A stretch of DNA of 6,168 bases, taken from positions 4,281-10,448 of the forward strand of contig DBVZ01000107.1 of assembly GCA_002308255.1 (NCBI GenBank). Direction: 5' to 3'. Of the stretch, positions 1 through 6,018 are shown piece by piece (within the stretch, counting starts at the first letter, position 1; each line of letters begins with the position of its first letter). The translations under genes were made by a program, and so were the position numbers. Source of the DNA: Lachnospiraceae bacterium UBA1251 (GTDB lineage: Bacteria > Bacillota > Clostridia > Lachnospirales > Lachnospiraceae). Under the pieces are notes generated by a model. The model ran no database searches. It was not told the origin of the DNA and saw only the letters and a program-made list of their open reading frames with translations.

Positions 1-476
1 GTATCTTCTTCGTTGAGTTCGGAGAACCGGATCGTGTCGCCTACCTTAAGGGACATCCGGTTGTTGGAATCGACAATGCATTCGCGCGCGTTCCGGGGCA
101 GTTCCCCTTCCATAAGGCGCAGCCTGTTGACATCGTCGGTTATAGAATAGACTTTATAGACTGCAAATTCGCCGTCTTTATTTTCGCATATTACGTCATA
201 CTGCCAGGCGCCCTCGGCACAGACGGCATCTTCTTCACCGCGGAGCTCCCGGACATCCTCTTCCTCCCAGCCGAGCGTCGAAAGAAGATGATAATCATAA
301 AAACCGTATTCTTTATAAAATGTATCTACCGTGTGGACAATGACCGGCGTCGTCATACGGATACCGGAAAAGAAGCCGACGCCAAGCGCGATGATCGCGA
401 AAATGGCAAAAAACCGGCCGAACGTGCCCCGGATCTCCCGGAAGGTCATGAGGTTGAGTGTCTTTTTATGTCTCAC
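1..476 (-). CDS. ABC transporter permease, FtsX/MacB-like, N-terminal part only
   Basis: Reading the minus strand from a GTG at 476 gives 158 residues with no stop up to the window edge, so the gene is cut by the window. A basic N-terminus (MRHKKTLNLMTFREIRGTFG) leads into one strongly hydrophobic segment at about residues 20-39 (RFFAIFAIIALGVGFFSGI). Then comes a soluble, mostly acidic stretch, as expected for the extracytoplasmic MacB_PCD-type domain of large clostridial FtsX-like permeases. The REIRG...GRFFAIFAIIALGVGFF pattern is typical of that group. It should pair with the ATPase just upstream in the same direction. GTG at 476 was chosen over ATG at 449 because the RHKKTLNL basic stretch fits the family and because its bases form a GTGA overlap with the TGA of the preceding small ORF. 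No good ribosome site precedes the GTG itself, so translational coupling is inferred. The substrate cannot be told. Confidence 0.85.
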   Translation of the reverse strand, partial: MRHKKTLNLMTFREIRGTFGRFFAIFAIIALGVGFFSGIRMTTPVIVHTVDTFYKEYGFYDYHLLSTLGWEEEDVRELRGEEDAVCAEGAWQYDVICENKDGEFAVYKVYSITDDVNRLRLMEGELPRNARECIVDSNNRMSLKVGDTIRFSELNEED

Positions 477-592
477 GGCTTGTCTTCTGACGAGTAACTG
501 ATCTGTATTTCTGGCTGCTTATCGCTCTGTTCTTCTGGCGACTTACTGATCTATGCTTCTGACGACTTATCGGGCTTACCATTGATCTGCAT
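473..592 (-). pseudogene. Repeat-containing small ORF between ABC ATPase and permease, interrupted by TAG
   Basis: An ATG at 592 lies 10 bases after AGGGGGAG (610-603), nearly the same ribosome site as that of the ABC ATPase. The frame reads MQINGKPDKSSEA, then TAG at 553-551, then ISKSPEEQSDKQPEIQISYS and SEDKP, ending in TGA at 475-473, which overlaps the permease GTG. The peptide is hydrophilic and built on an eight-residue period (K-S-[SP]-E-x-Q-I-S). The TAG falls where the matching copy has CAG, so one C-to-T change explains the break. A second open frame on the same strand (ATG at 582, about 37 residues, Arg/Lys/Gln-rich, ending at TAA near 468) also shows the eight-residue period, but it has a poorer ribosome site. 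The ORF may be a leader peptide coupling permease translation, or a decayed N-terminal extension of the permease. I recognise no family. Confidence 0.4.
484..579. repeat. Four degenerate 24-bp tandem repeats
   Basis: Units begin at 484, 508, 532 and 556, exactly 24 bases apart. On the plus strand each opens with CTTCTGRC or TTTCTGGC and continues with a variant of GACTTATC or GACTTACTGATCT. The copies differ at several positions, so this is an old or fast-drifting array. The period is eight codons, and two of the three minus-strand frames stay largely open across it, which suggests a coding origin. There are no unique spacers, so it is not a CRISPR array. Confidence 0.75.
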
Positions 593-630
593 TGTCCGCC
601 GTCTCCCCCTTCTGCCGGTTCCGGGACGGC

Positions 631-1332
631 TTACCACTCGATCTCGGATATATCCGCAGGATTCTCATTCCGGTACATTTTCTCAACGCGGCCGCTCTTT
701 ACGGTGATGATCCGGTCCGCCATCGCCGTGATCGCCGAGTTATGCGTGATCACGATCACGGTCATTCCTTTTTCCCGGCAGGTGTCATAAAGCAGCTTCA
801 GAACCGCTTTTCCGGTCGTGTAGTCCAGCGCGCCGGTCGGCTCGTCGCAGAGCAGAAGTTTCGGATTCTTGACGAGTGCGCGGGCGATCGCCACTCGCTG
901 CTGCTCGCCTCCCGAGAGTTGCGCAGGGAAATTTGCCATTCGCCCCTCAAGGCCGACGCCGCGGAGGACGTCCTCCGGAGAAAGCGGATTTTCCGACAGC
1001 TGCGCCGCGAGTTCTACATTTTCGAGGGCAGTCAGATTCTGCACGAGGTTATAGAACTGGAAGACGAAGCCGATGTCAAAGCGGCGGTATTTGGTGAGCT
1101 GCTTTTTGTCAAATGCGGAAATCTCCACACCGTCGAGAAATACCTTTCCGTCTGTCAGGGAATCCATTCCGCCGAGAATATTGAGGATCGTAGTCTTTCC
1201 GGCGCCGGACGCGCCGACGATCACGCAGAATTCCCCTTTTTCCACAATAAAATCCGTGCCTTTAAGAGCGGGGATTTCAACTTCCCCGCTCCGGTAAATC
1301 TTTGTCACATTTTGGAATTCCACATAAGACAC
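631..1332 (-). CDS. ABC transporter ATP-binding protein, MacB/LolD-like
   Basis: A 233-residue cytoplasmic nucleotide-binding subunit, the normal length for this family. Visible motifs in order are: Walker [10 protein letters not shown] at 40-48, Q-loop glutamine in FVFQFYNL near 92, signature LSGGEQQ at 139-145, Walker B LLLCDEP at 159-165 with D-loop GALD at 167-170, and the switch histidine in ITHN near 197. All catalytic residues are present. The FQFYNL and EPTGALD wording is typical of the MacB/LolD/FtsE branch, whose partners are FtsX-like permeases; such a permease begins 154 bases downstream. Translation starts at GTG 1332, preceded by AGGGGGAG at 1349-1342 with 9 bases of spacing. 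The 80-bp gap from the dehydrogenase stop shows no clear terminator or promoter, so cotranscription with the dehydrogenase is likely but not proven. The C-terminus has a short extension ([13 protein letters not shown]) after the core fold. The transported substrate is unknown. Confidence 0.93.
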   Translation of the reverse strand: MSYVEFQNVTKIYRSGEVEIPALKGTDFIVEKGEFCVIVGASGAGKTTILNILGGMDSLTDGKVFLDGVEISAFDKKQLTKYRRFDIGFVFQFYNLVQNLTALENVELAAQLSENPLSPEDVLRGVGLEGRMANFPAQLSGGEQQRVAIARALVKNPKLLLCDEPTGALDYTTGKAVLKLLYDTCREKGMTVIVITHNSAITAMADRIITVKSGRVEKMYRNENPADISEIEW

Positions 1333-1412
1333 GGTTTATTTCTCCCCCTGTCCGATTTTCCGTTCAGGTCTCCGTCCGGATTCCTGTCAGTTTTTCTGCG
1401 CTTCCGGTGCTT

Positions 1413-2204
1413 TTACTGCGCCTCTTTTTCCATATTGTAAGCCATCATGCAGTCCTGGACCGCGAATTTCCCGCCTCCGATCTCAAGGTCCACGCCTGTG
1501 ATAAAGGACGCGCAGGGCGATGCAAGGAACACGACAGGCTTGGCGATCTCCTCGGGATCTCCCGTCCGGTGCATGGCGATGTCTTTGTAGTATTTCTCCG
1601 GATCGGATTTGATCATGTCATAAGCGAGCGGTGTCAGAATAACACCCGGCATATATCCGACGACACGGATGCCGAACGGTGCCAGCGCTCCTGCCGTCGA
1701 TTTGGTAAAGGAAGCGACCGCGCACTTGGACGCCGCGTAGATCGTGCTGTTAGCCTGGGCCATATGTGTCGCAAAGCTTGAGGCATTAATGATGACGCCG
1801 CCGCCCTGTTCCTTCATAATGGAGCCCGCGATCTGGGTGCACAGGAAGACGGATTTCGTGTTGATATCCATTATGTAGTCGTAGTCTTCTTCCGAATAGT
1901 CGAGGAATCTCCCGAGCCGGTTCGTCCCCGCGTTATTGACCCAGACATCGATGGAGCCGAATTTTTCTTTCACTCGCTGCGCAAAAGCACTGACTTCGCT
2001 CTTTTTCGAAGCGTCCAGCGCTTCAAAATACAGGTCATACCCTTCTTTCGCAAGTTCCTCCGCGAACGAGTGCAGGGCTTTTTCCGTGCGCCCGAAGGTG
2101 GCAACGACGGCACCTTCTTTAAAGAATTCTTTGACGATGGCGCTGCCGATCCCTTTCGATCCGCCCGTTACTACGACAACTTTTCCTGTTAGACCAAGAT
2201 CCAT
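1413..2204 (-). CDS. Short-chain dehydrogenase/reductase (SDR), classical type
   Basis: A 263-residue cytoplasmic NAD(P)-dependent oxidoreductase of normal classical-SDR length. Seen in order are: the nucleotide-binding TGGSKGIG at 13-20, an acidic residue in LDAS near 64, NNAG at 90-93, the Asn of DINTKS near 115, and the catalytic Ser (about 143), Tyr156 and Lys160 in YAASK. The Ser-Tyr spacing of 13 and the YxxxK match the classical active site. Arg39 after the second strand (ATFGRTEK) suggests NADP(H) preference, by analogy with FabG-like enzymes. The C-terminus ends unusually in GGGKFAVQDCMMAYNMEKEA. The start is ATG 2204, preceded by GGAAGGGAGG with suitable spacing. An upstream in-frame TTG at 2279 is the promoter -35 box and is rejected. 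The substrate (hydroxysteroid, sugar alcohol, acyl-ACP or other) cannot be told. It is the first gene of a probable unit with the ABC transporter. Confidence 0.93.
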   Translation of the reverse strand: MDLGLTGKVVVVTGGSKGIGSAIVKEFFKEGAVVATFGRTEKALHSFAEELAKEGYDLYFEALDASKKSEVSAFAQRVKEKFGSIDVWVNNAGTNRLGRFLDYSEEDYDYIMDINTKSVFLCTQIAGSIMKEQGGGVIINASSFATHMAQANSTIYAASKCAVASFTKSTAGALAPFGIRVVGYMPGVILTPLAYDMIKSDPEKYYKDIAMHRTGDPEEIAKPVVFLASPCASFITGVDLEIGGGKFAVQDCMMAYNMEKEAQ

Positions 2205-2250
2205 GGTTTGCCTCCCTTCCGGCTTCTCCTCTCCGATGATCAACGCTATA

Positions 2251-2279
2251 ATCATACACGGAAATGACTGATTTGGCAA
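2251..2279 (-). promoter_or_regulatory. Sigma-A type promoter for the SDR gene
   Basis: The minus strand shows TTGCCA at 2279-2274, a 17-base spacer and TATGAT at 2256-2251. Each hexamer has one mismatch to consensus and the spacing is ideal. Transcription would begin near 2244, giving a leader of about 40 bases before the ATG at 2204 that contains the ribosome site GGAAGGGAGG. It is a sequence match only. Confidence 0.7.
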
Positions 2280-2280
2280 C

Positions 2281-2290
2281 GAGAGCTCTC
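2281..2290. promoter_or_regulatory. 10-bp perfect palindrome next to the SDR promoter
   Basis: GAGAGCTCTC is fully self-complementary and lies one base upstream of the SDR -35 box, in the divergent region shared with the amidase gene. Its placement suits an operator, but a 10-bp palindrome can arise by chance. Confidence 0.25.
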
Positions 2291-2296
2291 TTTTCC

Positions 2297-2311
2297 GATT
2301 GTTTCACAATC
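2297..2311. promoter_or_regulatory. Inverted repeat, candidate operator between divergent genes
   Basis: GATTGT TTC ACAATC is a perfect 6-bp inverted repeat with a 3-base centre. It overlaps the possible -35 box (TTCACA, 2303-2308) of the amidase promoter and lies about 18 bases upstream of the SDR -35 box, so one bound regulator could affect both directions. It is too AT-rich and short to be a terminator. No regulator gene is adjacent in the window, so its identity is unknown. Confidence 0.35.
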
Positions 2312-2333
2312 CTTGAACTGCCTATGGTAAAAT
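2303..2333 (+). promoter_or_regulatory. Possible promoter for the amidase-OCD unit
   Basis: TTCACA (2303-2308) and TAAAAT (2328-2333) each match sigma-A consensus at five of six positions, but the 19-base spacer is longer than optimal. The ATG at 2381 would follow after a leader of about 40 bases carrying AAGGAGG at 2364-2370. No better pair was seen in this region. Confidence 0.35.
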
Positions 2334-2380
2334 GCGGTCATTTGTGCGAAAATAGACTCGCTTAAGGAGGTACATCATCT

Positions 2381-3602
2381 ATGAAACAATCCCGTCCTTT
2401 TATGATCTTACTTGCTTTCCTTCTTGTGTGTCTGCTGATTCTCGGCGGATGCGCGGGACTTCTGAAGGACAGCGGCGATACCGGTTCCCGGGAGGAAACA
2501 GCAGCCGGTCCCGCAGGGAATGAGAATGACCCTTCCGCCGATACGGAATCTTTGGAAGCCGAAAACGAGCGTCCCGGACAGCGAGCCGTCCGGTTCGTCT
2601 GACAGTACGGATTCCGCATCCGATCCCGCCGCGGAGAATCCGGCAGACAGCACTTCCGCACCGGAAGAATCCGATGAAGAAAGTACCGAAATACCGGTTA
2701 TTGCGCCGGAATCCTTCTCCGTGAAGGAAGACACGGAAATCTCGTTTGATCCGTCCTGGCAGTACGGCGAATTTTCAAAGATCAATTCCGGCACGGCCAA
2801 ACTGTACTATTCGCATGCCCTTGAGCCGAAAGACATTACCGTATGCATCAACGCAGGTCATGGAACACAGGGAGGATCGAGCGTGAAAACACAGTGCCAC
2901 CCCGACGGAACTCCGAAAGTGACCGGCGGATCGACCGCTGCGGGGGAGACCCATGCGTACGCCGTTTCGACCGGCATGGATTTCGCGGACGGAACGCCGG
3001 AAAGGGAAGGCACCCTCGCCCTCGCTCTCGTCGTCAAGGAAAAACTTCTTGACGCCGGCTACAACGTCCTTATGATCCGCGAGACCGACGACGTCCAGCT
3101 CGACAATATCGCCCGCACCCTGATGGCCAATGCCTATGCAGACTGTCATATCGCCCTTCATTACGACAGTACGTCCTCTGATAAGGGAGCCTATTTTATG
3201 AGCGTTCCGAACGTCTCTTCCTATCGCGCGATGGAACCGGTCGCTTCTCACTGGGAGGAACATAACCGGCTTGGTTTTTCCGTGATCGAAGGTCTTCGCT
3301 CCGCGGATATCAAAGTGATGGGCGACGGCTCCGCCGAAACGGATCTCACACAGACTTCCTACTCGACAGTTCCTTCGATCGACCTCGAAGTAGGGGACAA
3401 AGTTTCGGACCGCTCTCCGGAGACACTGAATGCGCTTGCCGACGGCATTGCCGCGGGACTTGACATTTTCTTTGAACAGGATTCTTCCGAAAATGCGAAT
3501 GACCCGGCCGGAAAAGCACCGGCCTCCGAGGAAGAATCATCCGATCACAGCGAAGAAACTCCGGCCTTCTCCGACGGAGAAAAAACGGGGCCGGCAGAAT
3601 AA
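2381..3602 (+). CDS. Lipoprotein N-acetylmuramoyl-L-alanine amidase (Amidase_3), split by a frameshift
   Basis: The first frame (2381-2602) starts at ATG after AAGGAGG (2364-2370). It encodes a lipoprotein signal: a basic start, a hydrophobic core and the lipobox LGGC with Cys24, then a Ser/Glu/Asp-rich linker up to about residue 64. The second frame, open to TAA at 3600-3602, carries on the same acidic linker (PDSEPSGSSDSTDS...) and then the enzyme. Skipping one C of CCC at 2573-2575 joins ENER to PDSEP and gives a 406-residue protein. In that numbering the zinc ligands would be His160 (NAGHG), Glu209 (EREGTLAL) and His260 (ALHYD), with catalytic Glu336 (IDLEVGD). All fit Amidase_3, which cleaves the MurNAc-L-Ala bond of peptidoglycan. 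The C-terminal tail after about residue 365 is again Glu/Ser/Pro-rich. An internal ATG at 2520 could start the second frame, but without an export signal. The catalytic half looks intact, so the shift may be a recent mutation, phase variation or a sequencing error. Confidence 0.85.
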
Positions 3603-3626
3603 CAAAAAGAAAGGATGGGATACGTT

Positions 3627-4610
3627 ATGCAGGAACCTGTCAAGATCATCAGCGATACTCTCGTGCAGCAGTATATTACTGTCGAAGATGTCATCGAACA
3701 GGTGGAGAATACCTGGAAATGGTATGGTGAAGGCAAAGTGATCATGCCGTCCAAGATCACGCTGGATATGAACAGTCTCGGCGTCCACGGCTGGTTCAAC
3801 TCCATGCCTTCCTATATTCAGGAGACGGACCTTGCCGGTCTGAAATTTGTCGGCGGCTTTATCGATAACCGCGCGATCGGACTGCCGTTTATCCGGGCCA
3901 AAGTATTTCTGTGCGATCCCCGCACCGGTTCCATGAAAGCCCTGATGGGCGGGGACTGGATCTCCCAGTTCCGGACCGGAGCGCAGCCCGCGATCGCCTG
4001 CAAATATCTGGCTTCTTCCACAGATGTCGTCACGATCATCGGGGCGGGCGCCCAGGCTTACGCCGCACTGGAATGCATGCGCCGCGTCCTTTCTCTGAAA
4101 GAGGTCCGGATCTGCGATATCTTCCCGGAAGCAAGAAAGAATTTCATCGCAAAATTCCCGGACGTCTCCTTTGCAATGAAAGACTGCGGCAGTATTGAAG
4201 AAGCCTGCCGCGGGAGCGATGTGATCATTACCCTGACAACAGCGGACGCGCCGCTCGTACATGACGGCTGGGTCGATGAAGGCGCGCTGGTTCTCACGAT
4301 GGGTTCCTACACGGAAACGGACGAAGAGCTCGTTCTTCACTGTGACAGGCTCCTCACGGACCACATCGGACAGACGCTTCACCGCGGAAACCTGTGCGAG
4401 ATGGCGAAAAAAGGTCTTGTGACCGAGGATTCCTTCTCTGCCACCCTGCCGGAAGTGATCGCCGGCCTGAAACAGGGCAGGACCGGTCCGAAGGAACGGA
4501 TCGTGTGCCAGCTGGTCGGCATGGGGGCACCGGATGCCGCCGTTGCCGCGCTCGTCCTGAAGCACATTGAAGAGAGCGGCGCTGCCGTTCCGGAGATCGA
4601 TCTCTCCTGA
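3627..4610 (+). CDS. Ornithine cyclodeaminase / mu-crystallin family protein
   Basis: A 327-residue cytoplasmic NAD(P)-dependent enzyme of the OCD_Mu_crystall family, whose members include ornithine cyclodeaminase, alanine dehydrogenase and ketimine reductase; full length is normal. Visible features are: Lys73 in LKFVGG and Arg116 in ISQFRTGA, both at usual substrate-binding places; the dinucleotide-binding IIGAGAQA at 137-144; and Asp164 in RICDIFPEA at the end of the second strand, favouring NAD(H). Where cyclodeaminases and related alanine dehydrogenases, as I recall them, have a GAD or GGD motif, this protein has MGSYTETDEEL. The usual Asp is replaced by Tyr228, so true ornithine cyclodeamination is doubtful. 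ATG 3627 is preferred over the in-frame ATG 3615 because AGAAAGGATGG ends 8 bases before it, whereas the earlier ATG lies inside that ribosome site. The gene begins 24 bases after the amidase stop, so cotranscription is likely. Confidence 0.92.
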   Translation: MQEPVKIISDTLVQQYITVEDVIEQVENTWKWYGEGKVIMPSKITLDMNSLGVHGWFNSMPSYIQETDLAGLKFVGGFIDNRAIGLPFIRAKVFLCDPRTGSMKALMGGDWISQFRTGAQPAIACKYLASSTDVVTIIGAGAQAYAALECMRRVLSLKEVRICDIFPEARKNFIAKFPDVSFAMKDCGSIEEACRGSDVIITLTTADAPLVHDGWVDEGALVLTMGSYTETDEELVLHCDRLLTDHIGQTLHRGNLCEMAKKGLVTEDSFSATLPEVIAGLKQGRTGPKERIVCQLVGMGAPDAAVAALVLKHIEESGAAVPEIDLS

Positions 4611-4652
4611 ACACGGTACTTTCTGTCAGGAGAAGCACTTCACCGAAAGGAT

Positions 4653-4690
4653 AAAAAAAGCGGAGTTCCATCGCAGGTCTCCGCTCTTTT
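4653..4690. terminator. Bidirectional rho-independent terminator
   Basis: AGCGGAG (4659-4665) pairs with CTCCGCT (4679-4685) across a 13-base loop. Seven A (4653-4659) flank the left side and CTTTT the right. Plus-strand transcripts from the OCD-family gene end in a short U tract. Minus-strand transcripts from the 82-residue gene get the stronger seven-U tract. The position between two converging stop codons supports the call. Confidence 0.85.
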
Positions 4691-4694
4691 CTGT

Positions 4695-4943
4695 TCATTT
4701 CACAGCATCCCAATCCCGCAGGATGTCAAGGATCTCCTCCTCATAATCTCCGGAAAACTCTTCCACTCTTCCTCCGGTCCGGATATTGCTCTCGCATCCC
4801 GGCTCTTCCGGCGGGAATTCCCAGATATGATAAGGGACGCCCCGGAACTGAAAATCTATGCTGCCGCAGCCGTTTTCTCCTGTATAGTCAAAATCGATAT
4901 TCTTTTCTCTTAAAAAAGCCTGAATTTTTTCCAGTCTCTCCAC
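4695..4943 (-). CDS. Small conserved-looking protein of unknown function (82 aa)
   Basis: A GTG at 4943, preceded by GAAAGGAAAA with about 10 bases of spacing, opens an 82-residue frame ending in TGA at 4695. The protein is acidic, has no signal peptide or membrane segment, and should be cytoplasmic. It begins with an amphipathic helix (MERLEKIQAFLREKN). A dense central block follows (GCGSIDFQFRGVPYHIWEF), then GCESNIR and an acidic C-terminal helix (GDYEEEILDILRDW). The motif-rich middle resembles small hypothetical proteins I have seen in Firmicutes, but I cannot name a family and assign no function. It lies 51 bases downstream of the NifX-SlyD fusion gene in the same direction, with no convincing terminator between. 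The two probably share a transcript ending at the 4653-4690 terminator. Cys26 and Cys49 are its only cysteines, so a metal or redox role is possible but unsupported. Confidence 0.75.
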   Translation of the reverse strand: MERLEKIQAFLREKNIDFDYTGENGCGSIDFQFRGVPYHIWEFPPEEPGCESNIRTGGRVEEFSGDYEEEILDILRDWDAVK

Positions 4944-4994
4944 GGAACCGTTTTCCTTTCAAAAAGTTTTTTCTCTGAAAATGCCTGCTCTCCG

Positions 4995-5852
4995 TCAGAG
5001 GATCTCCACAAGCTCGATCGAGAAATTCAGTTCTTTGCCGGCCATCTCATGGTTGGCATCGAACGTGATCAGGGTATCGTCTTTTGCAATGACCCTGACG
5101 ATGAACGGCTGGCCGTAGTCATTGGTAAGATAAGCCCTCTGGCCCACTTCAAGTCCTTCGGAACCGGGAAGTTCCCTGATAGCGACACTGAAGACGGCAT
5201 CCGGATCCGCAGGTCCGTAAGCTTCTTCCGGCATAAGATGGACGTCCAGGATCTCACCCGGATCCATCTGCGCGACCGCCGCGTCGAAGCCGCGGATCAT
5301 CATTCCCGCTCCGCATACAAACTCAAGAGGTTCCCCCCGGTCATAGGAGGAATCGAACTGCGTCCCGTCATCGAAGGTTCCCCTGTAATGGACCCGACAA
5401 GTTTTTCCGACGTTTTTGCCCTCGATCGGGCTGGGGCCGCATCCGCTGCATCCAGCACATCCGCCGGAAGCGCATCCGCCTTCCCCGCAGGAATGATCGT
5501 GCTCTTCCCCATGCTCATGGTCATGGTGATCACAGTTGACGCCGGTGGAAACCAGCTCTCCTTTCAGATACGTTTCGACCGCTTCGTCCGCGCTGCCCTG
5601 TGCACCGGCATACACTTCGATCCCGGCTTCCGCAAGCGCCGCCTGCGCACCGGCTCCCATGCCGCCGCAGATCAGGACTCCGATATCATATTGTGCAAGA
5701 AGGCCGGCAAGAGCTTCGTGCCCGACGCCGCCGGCGCTCATGATCTCACTGGAGACGACCGCTCCGTCTTCCACATCATAGATCTTGAAAGACTTCGTTC
5801 TTCCGAAGTGCTGAAAGACTTCTCCGTTTTCGTAGGTGACTGCAACTTTCAT
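4995..5852 (-). CDS. Fusion of NifX-like cofactor-binding domain, His/Cys-rich segment and SlyD-like FKBP isomerase
   Basis: The 285-residue protein has three parts. Residues 1 to about 105 match the dinitrogenase iron-molybdenum cofactor (NifX/NafY-like) family: MKVAVTYENGEVFQHFG, GHEALAGLL and LICGGMGAGAQAALAEAGI. Residues 107-138 form a metal-binding-type segment with six His (109, 110, 112, 114, 118, 120) and six Cys (107, 122, 127, 132, 135, 138). Residues 146-285 are an FKBP-type peptidyl-prolyl isomerase of SlyD type: VHYRGTFDDGTQFDSS, GAGMMIRGFDAAV and EEAYGP. An insert-in-flap region follows, and the typical closing strand DANHEMAGKELNFSIELVEI. There is no signal peptide, so it is cytoplasmic. 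ATG 5852 follows AAGGAG by 8 bases. SlyD normally carries its His/Cys tail at the C-terminus; here a similar segment links the domains. A metallochaperone or metal-cluster carrier role is inferred. No nif, hydrogenase or urease gene is in view. Confidence 0.9.
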   Translation of the reverse strand: MKVAVTYENGEVFQHFGRTKSFKIYDVEDGAVVSSEIMSAGGVGHEALAGLLAQYDIGVLICGGMGAGAQAALAEAGIEVYAGAQGSADEAVETYLKGELVSTGVNCDHHDHEHGEEHDHSCGEGGCASGGCAGCSGCGPSPIEGKNVGKTCRVHYRGTFDDGTQFDSSYDRGEPLEFVCGAGMMIRGFDAAVAQMDPGEILDVHLMPEEAYGPADPDAVFSVAIRELPGSEGLEVGQRAYLTNDYGQPFIVRVIAKDDTLITFDANHEMAGKELNFSIELVEIL

Positions 5853-5893
5853 CTGTTTTTCTCCTTTTCAGTGTTTCCCGCAGTATAACGACG

Positions 5894-5922
5894 ATTATAA
5901 CAGAATCGCCGGATGTTTTCAT
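5894..5922 (-). promoter_or_regulatory. Extended -10 promoter for the NifX-SlyD fusion gene
   Basis: The minus strand has a perfect TATAAT at 5899-5894, preceded by TG one base upstream (5902-5901, extended -10), and a weak -35 ATGAAA at 5922-5917 with 17-base spacing. The leader to the ATG at 5852 would be about 35 bases. A second -10-like TATACT at 5887-5882 lacks a matching -35. Confidence 0.65.
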
Positions 5923-6018
5923 CGTTTTATTATGTTTTCGCTTTTTTGGATCGGGGACATCATTCTGATATGTAATGATTAGCGGATCAGAGAACTGCAA
6001 AAAGGAAGGATCATTGCG

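Noticed and set aside
484..579. CRISPR array
   Set aside because: The 24-bp units are contiguous, divergent and have no unique spacers.
468..633. Stop-codon readthrough of the ABC ATPase into the in-frame repeat ORF
   Set aside because: The frame from 633 to 468 is open and includes the repeats, but the sequence just after the stop shows no repeat or domain continuity. The competing frame has a better ribosome site and the GTGA overlap.
592..1440. Long plus-strand ORF (282 codons) opposite the ABC ATPase
   Set aside because: The minus strand carries every ABC ATPase motif. The opposite product has no recognisable domain and is a shadow of GC-rich codon use.
2205..2279. N-terminal extension of the SDR starting at TTG 2279
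   Set aside because: The TTG is the first triplet of the -35 box, and the transcript would start downstream of it. The ATG at 2204 has a strong ribosome site and fits the family.
3537..4565. Long minus-strand ORF (342 codons) opposite the OCD-family gene
   Set aside because: The plus strand encodes a complete family member with a ribosome site; the antisense frame has no domain or ribosome support.
4973..5000. Stem CTCTGA/TCAGAG after the NifX-SlyD gene as a terminator
   Set aside because: Only six weak pairs with a 16-base loop, and on the minus strand it is followed by A residues and not a U tract.
5049..5888. Long plus-strand ORF (279 codons) opposite the NifX-SlyD gene
   Set aside because: It is antisense to a clearly recognisable protein and shows no coherent domain.
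5946..5976. Plus-strand promoter for the Ldh_2-like gene (TTGGAT with TATGTA or TGTAAT)
   Set aside because: Either the hexamer match or the spacing is poor, so it could not be supported.
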